Source of the DNA: Campanula takesimana
Taxonomy: Eukaryota > Streptophyta > Magnoliopsida > Asterales > Campanulaceae
NCBI GenBank assembly: GCA_026119855.1
Contig: JAOWBW010000566.1
Coordinates: forward strand, 496,001 to 560,000
Reading direction: 5' to 3'
Length of the DNA: 64,000 nt
The notes under the pieces are model-generated. The model was not told the DNA's origin. It saw only the letters and a program-made list of their open reading frames with translations, and did not search any database. Positions 46,440 through 56,644 of this stretch are shown piece after piece. The translations under genes and the position numbers were made by a program. The stretch's first letter is position 1. Each line of letters opens with the position of its first letter.

Positions 46440-47183
46440 TGTAAGGACATGGCTTGCAACACAAGTCATTTAGACTTCCATTTACTCCTTCCGTCCCGCC
46501 GAAAATTGCAAAAAAAAATCATGGCACAAGAATTAAGGGAAAAGTGAAAAAGGTGATGTGTTGTGAGTGTTGATAGTTGAGTGGGAGAGAGAAAGTGGGG
46601 TAGAGAATAGTTAGTGGGTTAGTGGATGTGAGTATGAGAAGTGGGACCCACTAATTAAAAAATATTAAAAACTTTCCATTTATGGAATGTGCAATTTCTA
46701 TGGGACGCCCATTTTGGTAAGTTTTGCAATTTTCGGTGGGACGGAGGGAGTATAAAATTATGATTATAATGTTAATTTATAAAGTATAGTTGATAATAAA
46801 ATGTGTAGAATTCCTGGATATATAATTACCTAATTGTGATGGGCAAAAGGGTAATATAATATCACTAAGCTTCTTGAAAGGGTGTAGTCCCTAGGTGAAG
46901 TGACACTATGTTTCCTATTTAAAGGCCATTCCATCAAGCCTAGAAACAACTATTCATTCTTGTTATCTCTCCTAAATTCTCTTCACATTATTGAAGTACT
47001 TGAGAGATTAAGAAATCACTATTACTTAGAAGATCTTCATTCCCTACTTCTTCTTCTTCATCTTATTTCTCCCTACATCATCCATGGATTCAACAGGTAT
47101 ATATTTTATCGCTTCCGCTTCATCTCTTCCTCAATCCTATTCTAAAACGAGTGTGGCATTCAGAGATTAAAATTGTTCCAACA
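46440..47183 (+). repeat. Copia element 2, 3' LTR with MITE insertion
   Basis: Starts TGTAAGGACATGGCTTGCAAC and ends TTCCAACA. A 266-bp MITE lies at 46485-46750; without it the LTR is about 476 bp. The 21-bp terminal duplication of the 5' LTR is absent. Confidence 0.9.
46485..46750. mobile_element. Stowaway-type MITE inside the 3' LTR of element 2
   Basis: Left CTCCTTCCGTCCCGCCGAAAA, right TTTTCGGTGGGACGGAGGGAG, TA duplicated at both edges. The 5' LTR shows the empty site, which defines the insertion precisely. Confidence 0.95.
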
Positions 47184-47188
47184 GTATT

Positions 47189-47885
47189 TATATTAATTGT
47201 AAAGAAAACCTACTTGACTACTGTTTCCTCCATAAATACAACAATTTCACCTACCAAATTTGTGGATATGTAACATACGTAGTTATTATATTTTGTAACC
47301 ACCTAAACCTAAGTCCCTTAATAAAATAAAAATAATAGTAGTGGATAATTATTATGAGTGTAAAAAATGAGATAAGATAAAGAATATGGATACAGAGTAA
47401 TTGTATATAGTTGTTGTGCGGATGATAACTGAATCTTATTGAATAAAGATATATTCTTTCTGTCTCAAATACTTGTAGTTTAAGGGGTTCAAGTTTATCC
47501 CTAAATACTTGTTGTTTTGCTCCTATCAAAGCATTTATAGCATTGTTTACCGAATATTAATTTTATTTATGATTATTTAGTTATCATTGTAAAAGCACTT
47601 AATCACCTAAGTAATTCGAAAATGTCAAAAGCTTTTTATTTTTTAGCAAAAAACTTACGAGTGTTATCCCAAATGTTGACAATACCAACAATAATACTTG
47701 ACGACACAAACACAAGCAAAAAACACTTAGAAGGTTTGAAAAAGAGTTTTGCAGCAGAAAATAAATCACACAAGAGATATAATTTTTCTCTATTTATATA
47801 AATATAACTTGGGGGTGTCCAAAAACGAAGACGTTATAAATATAATCATGATGAGTACAAAGCCGAAAGTTATCTAAAGATAATA
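47189..47885. other. Spacer with MITE-like fragments
   Basis: A/T-rich. TTCTTTCTGTCTCAAATACTTG near 47455 and a following inverted word may be a lone worn MITE end. No gene. Confidence 0.3.
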
Positions 47886-48151
47886 CTCCCTCCGTCTCTC
47901 TTTAATCTACAAAAATTACCTTTTTGGTTGTCCCACTTTAATCTATAAAGACCCGAAATGGAAATGTTTTAATACTTTTAAAATAATGGGACCCACTTGT
48001 CATACTCACAACAACTATCCACTCATTATTCTATATGCCACTTTCCCTCTCCTACCCAACTATCTATACTCACAACACATCATTTTTTTCTCTTTCTCCT
48101 TAATTAATGTGCCCAACCCATTTTTTTTAAGTTAAAGAGGGACGGAGGGAG
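47886..48151. mobile_element. Stowaway-type MITE
   Basis: Left CTCCCTCCGTCTCTCTTTAAT, right AAGTTAAAGAGGGACGGAGGGAG-type arm, TA flanks. Subfamily of 1514-1771. Confidence 0.9.
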
Positions 48152-49320
48152 TATATAAAGATCTATGGAACGACCTAATATTCTAGACTAGAAACTCTCT
48201 CAAAGATAGTAGCTAAGACACAACAGTTTTCAGGTGCTGGGCAAGTAAATTGGGCAGCACTGATGGCAACACTAGCAGTGCGTGTGTGAGTTCTTTGAGT
48301 GCGATTTATGGCTTGTATGATGTGTATTTCATCTTTGTCCAGCCATGGCACTTATCCACTCATTCTTACACGAAATCATCCATTTGGTCGAGTTGAGATC
48401 CTTTTCCTACTCTTTAGCTCCCAATCGATCATGGTTCCTATTTTGTAGCAACCACTTCTCTCTCGTGTATTTCAATCTTGTACTCTCCATCCTCCAGTGT
48501 GTACCTTCGTACTCTCCAATGCTTGTTGACTGAGTCTTCAACATTTCTTTTCTCTGCAAAACTTTTACACGTTTGTACCTTCGTGCTCTCCACGGCTTGT
48601 AGATTGAGCCTTCAACCTTTCATTTCTCTCCAAGATTTTCACATGTAAATTTCCATTTATGTATAGATCTCTCCTTCAACTAATATCTTGCTTGTAGCTC
48701 CATCATTTTGATCAAACTTGAATGGTTCTTTGATACTACAATTAACAATAATTTTACAGAAAATATTAAACACTAATATTCAGCAATTTTGAGTAAATGA
48801 TGAAACTATTATTCAATCCGTCGGTAGCACATGTAGCAACACTAGTGGTAACACCACTGTTTGCACTAACATAATTTAAATATTTTAACAATTGTTTAGT
48901 CTGTTTTAAATGCATTAACTATACTTCTTAATATGTGTGTACAAGTTTAAAAATACAAATACTTTAGGGTGGAGGGAGTATATAAAAAATTTATTTTGAA
49001 AAAGTGTGACGTATTATTAGAACGTCTAAAGAGTTTTTTTCACATTATTATGAGACGAAATGAGTAGTAGTTATGACAATTTCAAGCTTTGGCCACAGAA
49101 TTTAACACGCTTCAAATTAAGCTAATTCTATCATAGTAAGTAGATAGATTTGCTTTATATACTAACATTTGAATAAATGACATTAGCCAAAGAGTTATGG
49201 TTTAATACGCATAAGGTAATTTTTATGTACCAAATATCAAGAATTCAGTCTTTACCGATGATAAATTTTACTATCCCGTATATGTCCATCCAACCATTTG
49301 CACGAAAATTAACAAATGGT
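48152..49320. other. Spacer, possible old LTR-element debris
   Basis: A unit of about 70 bp (GTACCTTCGTRCTCTCC...GCTTGT...TTCAAC) is imperfectly repeated at about 48500-48570 and 48573-48645. GGTTCTTTGATACTACAATT at about 48730 resembles a minus-strand PBS of a copia-like element. No gene is recognised. Confidence 0.3.
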
Positions 49321-49324
49321 AGAA

Positions 49325-49465
49325 GTTAGCGTCGGTCAATTATGGTTCCGGTTCGCGGAATCCTTGAACCTTAACCGGCCCGTGTTCATCCGGTTTACGA
49401 TTTCGGTTACGAACCTTCGGTTCCTGTTACAGTTCTGACGGCCAACGGTTTTGGTGTTTTTTTTA

Positions 49466-49496
<31 letters not shown>

Positions 49497-49868
49497 TGCA
49501 TAGGAAAAATTGTTTTAAAATTATTTTTTTACTGATTTTTTTTAAAAAAATTGTTGAAATGCAGTCAAAACGGCTTTTTTTTTGTCAACTTTCTATTAGT
49601 AACGGTAAATTTTGACAAAACCGTTAGAAATCTGACGGGGTTGACGGTTTTTCTTACGATTTTGATGGTTTTTCTGAAGGTTCTAACGTTTTTTTTAACG
49701 GTTTTAACGCCGGTTACGCTTTGGTCCATCTGGTTCGGAACCGCCGGTTCAACGGCTTTTGGAGCCTTGAACTTCAACCGACCCTTATCATTTACGGTTA
49801 CGGTTTTTAGCACGGTTTATGGCGGTTTCGGTTCTGGGCTGGTTTGGTTCCGGTTTATTCAACCCTAA
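49325..49868. mobile_element. GGTTCCGGTT-rich element, possibly hAT-like
   Basis: Both ends are filled with GGTTCCGGTT/GGTTCGGAACC words in both orientations, and the ends (TAGCGTCGGTC, and the complement of GAATAAACC-type TTCAACCCTA) are hAT-like in style. The target duplication is imperfect. The open frame of 105 codons inside is low-complexity T-rich and is not called. Confidence 0.35.
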
Positions 49869-50088
49869 TGGAAGTGATGTAAGTGTTGTGAGCATAAAAG
49901 TAAAGTAGGAGAGATAATGAGTGAGAGGGAATAATGAGTTGATTGGTGTTGTGAGTATAAATGTAAAGTATGAGAGATAATGAGTAGGAGGAATTGTAAA
50001 GATGTTTTACCATTTTTGGAAGTGGACATATACTTTGGGACATACTAAAAATGAAAGATGGACATATAATTTAAGACAGAGGGAGTAT
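49869..50088. mobile_element. Left-truncated Stowaway-type MITE
   Basis: Interior family words (GGAAGTGATGTAAGTGTTGTGAG) and the right end ACAGAGGGAG plus TA are present. The left terminal repeat is missing where the preceding element begins. Confidence 0.55.
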
Positions 50089-50109
50089 TTGTTAATTGTA
50101 ACTGATATA

Positions 50110-50629
50110 CTCCATCCGTCTCAGTTTAAGCTTCTTACTTTCCTTTTTGGTATGTCCCAGTTTAAGGTTCTTAGTTTCTTTATTCCATAAATGGCAAAGT
50201 ATGAATAGTGTTTTGGACAATCATGTCCTCATAAAGTTCATATATTATAAAAAAAAAACATCACTCACCCATGGATTTCGAACCGCTGCACCGATGTGAA
50301 AATTGTACAACGTTTTGTAAAGCGTTTTCTACCTAATGTAAAACGTGTACTTGCAAATGTAAAACGTTTTTCAGGAGCTAACACTTTTTCGGTCGTTTTT
50401 ACGTTGTGTAGTGCACTAAAACGTTGTGTAGAAAACGTTTTACAATACGTTATGCGACTTTCACATCGGTGCAGCGGTTCCATACCCCTCACCCATCTAT
50501 TTTTCATCTACTTGCTTTATGAATGGACAATTATATACTTCACACACTACTATTGTTGACTCAAATTTGCATTGGTTTCTTAATAAGCGTGTAGAGTCAA
50601 ACTAAAAACCTTAAACCGAGACGGAGGAA
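50110..50629. mobile_element. Stowaway-type MITE split by a small MULE
   Basis: Left CTCCATCCGTCTCAGTTTAAG, right CTTAAACCGAGACGGAGG. The insertion 50273-50487 interrupts it. Confidence 0.8.
50273..50487. mobile_element. Small Mutator-like MITE
   Basis: 215 bp with a perfect 9-bp duplication CTCACCCAT (50264-50272, 50488-50496). The near-terminal inverted repeats GAACCGCTGCACCGATGTGA / TCACATCGGTGCAGCGGTTC are perfect. The interior is packed with AAAACGTTTT-type palindromic words. No ORF of interest. Confidence 0.85.
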
Positions 50630-51430
50630 ATAATAAATTGAATCATTGATTAAATAAATAAGAAGATTTATCTTTTATTTGTTGGTAAAGAAGTCTATTA
50701 TACTCCGTATGAACGTCAGTGCATATCACGTGTATGTTATACGTACATTTCATGATGTGTTTTGGTTACTTGACACATCTTATTACATCCATTTCAAAAA
50801 TGGGTTAATTGTAATTTAGACCCTGAAGTACCATACCACCCTTCCAAGCGAACTCCGATATGTTATTTTTGTCAAATCGGGTCTCCATGATTTAAAAACT
50901 CGCCAAATAAGGCCTTTTGACGGATTTCGTTAGAAAGTCAGTTATGTAGCATGTGCCATGCACGTGACTAACGGAATTGGATGATTTTGAATTGATATTA
51001 GCTATTAAGGGGCCTAATGAAAATTCTAAATTCAAAAGGGCTGAAATAAAAACAATTATCAAACTTTTAAAATAAATATTATTAAAATTCATTGGATTTA
51101 AATAAGTAATTACTTCATTAATTATTATATTAATATTGTAAAATAATTTTTATTTCCAAATTTTATGCGAGGAATATAAATAATTAAAAAACATTATAAT
51201 GATTTAAAAATGAAACAAAAAATATAGGGATAGTACTATGTTTTAATTAAATGTGGAGCATTTCTTTGTGAGGAATATAATTAATTTTAGTTTCAATTTT
51301 TTATTAATATCTATATCCACAAATTTTTATAATTCTAAAATTTATATTTATTTCTTCAATAAAAAATTATAAAAAAACAAACATTTTAGATATAAATAAA
51401 TCAATTCCTTAACAATTTTTTAGCATATTA

Positions 51431-51681
51431 CTCCCTCCGTCCCAAAAAGATCTTCATACTTTTTTCGACATTGCTACGAAGAAACTTTTAGCAATGATTT
51501 TAAGTTGATTTAGTTATCTTAATGAAAATCTAAAACTAGTTATTGATAGTATTGTTGATGGCCTGTTAATAACACGTTAAAGATTTTCATTAGTACGATT
51601 GAGTCAACATGAAATTATTGCTCAAAGATCATTCGTAGTAACAGCGAAAAAAGTATGAAGATCATTTTGGGGCGGAGGGAG
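51431..51681. mobile_element. Stowaway-type MITE inside Pack-MULE candidate 1
   Basis: Left CTCCCTCCGTCCCAAAAAGA, right TCATTTTGGGGCGGAGGGAG, TA flanks. Long complementary arms (ATCTTCATACTTTTTTCG and CGAAAAAAGTATGAAGAT). Confidence 0.9.
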
Positions 51682-52083
51682 TATTCGAAAGATTAAAAAA
51701 ACTCACTTTTCATCTAGAAAAGAAAAAAAAAGAAAAAAAAAACCCAGTCAAACTCAGCCAATTGCACACCCTCTTAACACCACCCACACCAGCCACCAAC
51801 AAACATACCACCGTCCACCAACTCACCTCATCACCACCAGCGCCCACCACCATCTACCACCATCGGAAATCAGAAACACCAACCACCACCATCCGTCATA
51901 AACACACCACCACCAAATTATTCTAAGAATGATTCTCAGATTTAAGCTTCTAAGATTGATCAAAATTAAAAAACGAAAGTAAGAAAACACCAAAAATTGG
52001 GAATCAAAACTCTAGATGCAAAGCCCAAAAATTGAAAATCTAAACCCAGATTTTGATTTCATTATCTTCTTGATTTCGAAACC

Positions 52084-52430
52084 CAAACCCAAAGACTACT
52101 ACGACAAATCGGAGAGATGAACGAAGAAATCGATTTTCGGTGCCGGATTTCAGATCGGCGTCGTCCCTCTTCACGATCGCCGCCGTCGTCCCTCACCCTC
52201 ACGATCGCCGTCGTCGTCCCTCATCGCCGGCTACAGATCGGATGAATCAGAGAGATGAACGGAGAAATCGATTGCCGGTGCCGGAATCCAGATCGGCGCT
52301 TCATCTCAAATTAGGGCTACAGCGTATGAGCAACGAGGAAAGAGGGAGATGCAGCGTGTGTGTGACGAACGAACGACGAGGAGAGCTTTTGCAGTGGGAG
52401 GCGCCGTCGCCGGCAGGCTAGAGAGAGAGA
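52084..52430 (-). pseudogene. Captured gene fragment in Pack-MULE candidate 1
   Basis: Rich in GATCGTGAGGG/GACGACGGCGAT-type codons and preceded on the minus strand by a CT/GT-rich leader. I do not recognise the parent gene. The plus-strand frame 52140-52421 (93 codons) is also open and could be a shadow. Confidence 0.35.
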
Positions 52431-53709
52431 GGAGAGAGAAAGTGTGTGTGTGTGTGTGTGACAGAGGAGGAAGAAGGGGGATATAGTTTTTTTTCTTTTC
52501 CATCCCTTGTTTTTTGAAGATGTCATTTATAACCCCTTAATAGCTAATATCAATTCAAAGTCACCCAATTCCGTTAGTCACGTGCATGACACATGCTACA
52601 TAACTGACTTTCTAACGAAATCCGTCAAAAAGGCCTTATTTGGCGAGTTTTTAAATCATGGAGACCCGATTTGACAAAAATAACATATCGGGGTTCGCTT
52701 GGAAGGGTGGTATGGTACTTCAGGGTCTAAATTGCAATTAACCCTTCAAAAATGTAGAATGCAACTTCTAGGTTAATCCTTGAAGAGGCTAGGTTAACAA
52801 GACACTTTACACCTTAACTAGTGAGTAACCCGTGCTATGTACGGGAAACTAATTTGCTAATGTTTGTATTTTGCTTGTCTATGCTTTTATTTAATAAAAC
52901 AGCATAACATTTTTTTTAATATAAGTATATTGTATATGAATCAAAACGTTTAAACTTATAAATTTTAGACAATTGTGATATTTTTTTAGCTTTTGTTGTA
53001 AATAATTTATTAGCTATTGTCTTCGACAATAAATAATTTTATATTATAACAATAAATTAATAATATTAACTATTGTCTTTGAAAATGAATAATTTTATAT
53101 TATATACACACATTATGATTAGTAACTATGAAAGTCTATGATGTATATCTAATGTGTCAGTAGAATAATAAATTTCTAATTAAGTAATAGTTAACTTGTA
53201 TAGTAACTATTATGATTAACTAATATTTTTAATAATAATAAGTAACATATATAGTAATTATTATAATTAGATAATATTATTAGTAGTAATTTTTAGTTTA
53301 TATAAGAGTCAAATATAATTATTAATTATTATCAGTTATTTATTACAGTAATTACAATTGTTAACTATTATAGTAACTGTTTCTATTATTAGTAATAGTA
53401 ACTATAATATTTACCCTATATAGTAACTTATTTTATTAGCTAATAAATAAAAAGTAACCTACTTATTATGTATTTGAAAAGTCACCAACTTTAATAGTAT
53501 GTTTGAAGGTAAAATTTTAAAAGATAATTTATTTTGGGATAAAACATGACATTTAATTTAGGACGAAAGAAATAACTATTATTATGATTAATTAATATGA
53601 ATAATAATAATAATTAAATTAAATAATTATAATTAATTAATAGTATTAATAGTAACTAATACTATTAATAGTAATAGTTAATATATATACTAATTATCAT
53701 GATTAACTA

Positions 53710-53740
<31 letters not shown>

Positions 53741-53787
53741 ACTTATATAGTAACTATTAGAATTAAGAAATACAATTAATAGTAATA

Positions 53788-53827
<40 letters not shown>

Positions 53828-53976
53828 ACTATTATAGTTAACTAATACTATTAATAGTAAAAACTAACTTATATTGTAACTATTATAGTTAACTAATACA
53901 ATAAATAATAATAGTTAACTTACTATTATTGTTAACTAATACTATTAATAGTAATAGTTAACTAATATACTAACTA

Positions 53977-54367
53977 CTAGTCGTCGTGCCCGTGCAGGTG
54001 GCACGGTAACAGTACATCTAGGTGACGATACATACAAAATGAAAGTATGAAATATGTATTCCTTAAAAGCATTTTCCTATACACACACTGAATTGAGTCT
54101 GCCATCAAACATATATCCCTCTGTTATTGCAACCTGAGTAAATCAGATTGTCCACTGCAAAACAAAAAGAGGAAGAAGAACTTTGGAAACCGCCTAATAT
54201 CAACCGTGGGATCGGAGAAGTGGAGAAATAATCTAAGGATTGAGATTAAATTGAAAATAAATCTTTTAATGGCAGCCGTTGGATGAAGGCGATTATGGAA
54301 TAATCTCAACCATCATTTTTCTCAAGTCAATTGGAAGTTATTTTTGACTTGTATTATAATATAGAGA
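53977..54367 (-). mobile_element. Small Helitron 3 nested in Helitron 2
   Basis: Minus strand starts TCTCTATATTATAATACAAG at 54367 and ends with the hairpin CCGTGCCACCTGCACGG, GCACGACGA and CTAG at 53977. It lies between A and T of the A/T repeat, with no duplication. 391 bp, no coding capacity. Confidence 0.8.
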
Positions 54368-54460
54368 TTATAGTTAACTAAAACTATTAATAGTAATAGT
54401 TAAGTTGTATATTAACTATTATAGTTAACTAATACTATTAATAGTAATAGTTAACTCATA

Positions 54461-54771
54461 CTACCTCCGTCCCAGCTCAATGTGCACACTTACCTTTTAA
54501 GTGGGTGTCGTTGATATGTGCACAATCCAAAAAAGGAAAGTTTTTTATTATTTTTATAATCTCCCACTCATTCTCTCCCTTCCTCCCAACCACTCATTAT
54601 TCTCCACTCATTCTCTTTCTTCCTCTCAACCACTCATTATTCTCCACTCATTCTCTTTCTTCCTCCAAACCACTCATTATTCTCCACTCACAATACTTTT
54701 GAATATAAATAATCTCTCCTTAAATATTGTGCCAAACAGTAAAGATGCGTATTGAGTTGGGACGGAGGTAG
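54461..54771. mobile_element. Stowaway-type MITE with internal tandem repeat
   Basis: Left CTACCTCCGTCCCAGCTCAAT, right ATTGAGTTGGGACGGAGGTAG, TA flanks. The interior has three units of about 41 bp (CCACTCATTATTCTCCACTC...). Confidence 0.9.
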
Positions 54772-54935
54772 TAGAATAATTATTATTATTACCTAATAGT
54801 ATTAGCTAATAATGAGAATACCAAAAGTCACACATGATTTGAGGTGGAGATGATGTGGCTTCACAAAAATGAAGCTTTAACCTATGTATGTCCACATGGC
54901 AAATCTATAGCCCTCCTCACCAACTTTAATGAATA

Positions 54936-55220
54936 CTCCCTCCGTCTCAGCTCACTTGACACTTATTTCCATTTTGGTCCGTCTCAGCTCACTTGATACT
55001 TCCCAAAATAGCCTACTTTTTATAATTTTATATTCACTCTACACCTCCACTCATTCTCTCCCTTCATTTTCCACCACTCATTTTATTCAATCAACACTAC
55101 TATTTTTACCCCACCACTCTCTCTTCATTTCTACCACAATTTTTTTTTATTTTATTCGTTTTTCTTAGTTTTGTGCCCACCTCTTGGGTGTCAAGTGAGG
55201 TGGAACAGAGGGAGAGAGAG
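54936..55220. mobile_element. Stowaway-type MITE at the edge of Helitron 2
   Basis: Left CTCCCTCCGTCTCAGCTCACT, right AAGTGAGGTGGAACAGAGGGAG followed by an extra AGAGAGAG before TA. The left arm is repeated once inside (GTCTCAGCTCACTTGA). Confidence 0.75.
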
Positions 55221-55415
55221 TATATTGCTGCATTGTCATTTGAAATGTTTTAAGGATGTTAGTATCTGCATAAAATTTTAGAAAAAATATTTTAATTAAA
55301 AGATGTATAACCACTATCACTATCTGTCTCATTTGAAAATTTTCAGTTTGTTATTTTAAATATTTTATTTTGCCTTTTCAAATATTTTTATAAACTGTAA
55401 TATTTTAAAAGTATA

Positions 55416-55640
55416 TTCCCTCCGTCCCAACTTAAGAGTCAAAAAAAATTTGGGTTCAAGAATTAAGGAAAATGTGATGTGTTGCGAGTGTTGATGGTTA
55501 GGTAGGAGAGAAAGTTGGGTAGAAAAGAGTTAGTAAATAATTGTTGTGAGTGTGACATGTAGGACCCACTTTCTATTTTTGAATTTTGACTCTTAAATTG
55601 GACGCCCTTTTGAGAAATTTTTGACTTGAGACGGAGGGGG
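55416..55640. mobile_element. Stowaway-type MITE
   Basis: Left TTCCCTCCGTCCCAACTTAAG, right TTGACTTGAGACGGAGGGGG, TA flanks. Confidence 0.8.
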
Positions 55641-56325
55641 TATTGCTTTTTATTTTCACAACAGGTACTGTGTAATGTAAACGTGTACGACTATTATGAT
55701 GCTACTATTGAAAATGGGGGTGGTACTGTATTCCATCTTCATCAAAGAAGAAAGAAGAAGACCTGTCGTGTGTTAACGGACTCTTATCATAAATCAGATT
55801 CAATGGTCATAATTAATAAAATTCACAACAATATTATTCGTTCAATACTATATCTATGTCGACAGTAAAATACCATTAATAAATAAGTTGATTCTTTCAC
55901 TGTGAAAAACAAGAAAAAGGTTAGGATCAATTTCGATCCTGTTGCCTTTTTCAACACTAATTTTGCTTTTCTTCATAAAGGAACATTAATTTTTCATTTT
56001 CGTTTTGAAGAAAGAAACATTAATTTTTAACATTGTAATTTTCAAAAACCCCATTTGTGATGTTTACATTTTTTTGCTATCTGGTGTGATAGTAACAACT
56101 AACAAATTTAACGTGTCAAGAAAGTTGATGATAGAGTTTCTTTGAATATGAAACATCCACACTTGCAGTTTAATTAATTCACATTTACTATCATATTAAA
56201 TTGAAATGAAATTAGAGAAATTACACAAAAAATAATATTTATTTAAATATTCTTTCAAATATTTTTCAGAAATACAAAATTACTCATTTAAATTGGACAT
56301 ATCGTTGTTGTAGGTTAAGAGATGC
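55641..56325. other. A/T-rich spacer
   Basis: No gene recognised; an 80-codon frame at 55626 overlaps the MITE end and is not credible. Confidence 0.3.
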
Positions 56326-56600
56326 ACTCCCTCCGTCCCGGAGTAAGAGTCATACCCCTCATTTGCACGCTTATTAATAAATATTGGAAGTGATGTAAAT
56401 GTTGTGAGTGTAAAAGTAAAGTAGGAGAGAGAATGAGTGGGAGAGAATAGTGAATTGATTGGTGTTGTGAGTAAAAAGTAAAATAGGAGAGAGAATGAGT
56501 GGGGTGAATAGTAAAGATTCTTTGCCATTTTAGGAATGAGACTCTTACTTTGGGACGTACCAAAATGGAAAGTAGGACTCTTACTCTGGGACGGAGGGAG
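56326..56600. mobile_element. Stowaway-type MITE
   Basis: Left CTCCCTCCGTCCCGGAGTAAG, right CTTACTCTGGGACGGAGGGAG. Close relative of 10153-10428, in the opposite orientation. Confidence 0.9.
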
Positions 56601-56644
56601 TAATTGTTATTGATATTCGGGATGAGCTTCCGACCTTTATGGAG

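Larger units (their letters stand above)
40792..47183 (+). mobile_element. Ty1/copia retrotransposon, element 2 (degenerate sister)
   Basis: Plus-strand element with LTRs 40792-41288 and 46440-47183 (the latter enlarged by a MITE), a 5-bp duplication GTATT (40787-40791, 47184-47188), PBS variant, leader palindromes, shortened gag and a pol with many frameshifts and stops. The LTRs differ at about 13 of roughly 475 comparable bases (about 2.7 percent). The polypurine tract and U5 end match element 1. It cannot encode its own machinery. Confidence 0.92.
50802..52744. mobile_element. Mutator-like element with gene-like cargo (Pack-MULE candidate 1)
   Basis: Inverted repeats of about 210 bp (50802-51012, 52534-52744) are about 97 percent alike, start GGGTTAATTG and end CAATTAACCC. 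A perfect 9-bp duplication TTCAAAAAT (50793-50801, 52745-52753) flanks them. There is no transposase. The core 51740-52480 is far richer in C+G than the rest, with plant-gene-like leader sequence readable on the minus strand. It holds two diverged copies of a GATTTCAGATCGGCG/GAATCCAGATCGGCG unit and a GT run near 52441. A Stowaway MITE lies at 51431-51681. Confidence 0.85.
52818..54930 (-). mobile_element. Non-autonomous Helitron 2 (relative of Helitron 1)
   Basis: On the minus strand its 3' end has the hairpin CCCGTACATAGCACGGG, then TTACTCA and CTAG at 52818, after host A. The far end shares text with Helitron 1 (GATGTGGCTTC, CCAACTTTAAT) but the TC terminus is lost or masked by the MITE at 54936. 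The interior is the same A/T palindromic filling, with a TA run at about 53788-53822. Helitron 3 and a MITE are nested in it. Confidence 0.65.

Noticed and set aside
49551..49868. 105-codon frame, both strands open
   Set aside because: Arises from repeated ACGGTTTTT-type words of a transposon-like element; low complexity.
52140..52421. 93-codon plus-strand frame as a gene
   Set aside because: Opposite to the more gene-like minus-strand reading and bounded by a MULE; kept only as cargo.
56280..56563. Two overlapping 82-codon frames
   Set aside because: Translations of the interior of a Stowaway MITE; similar frames occur in other copies.
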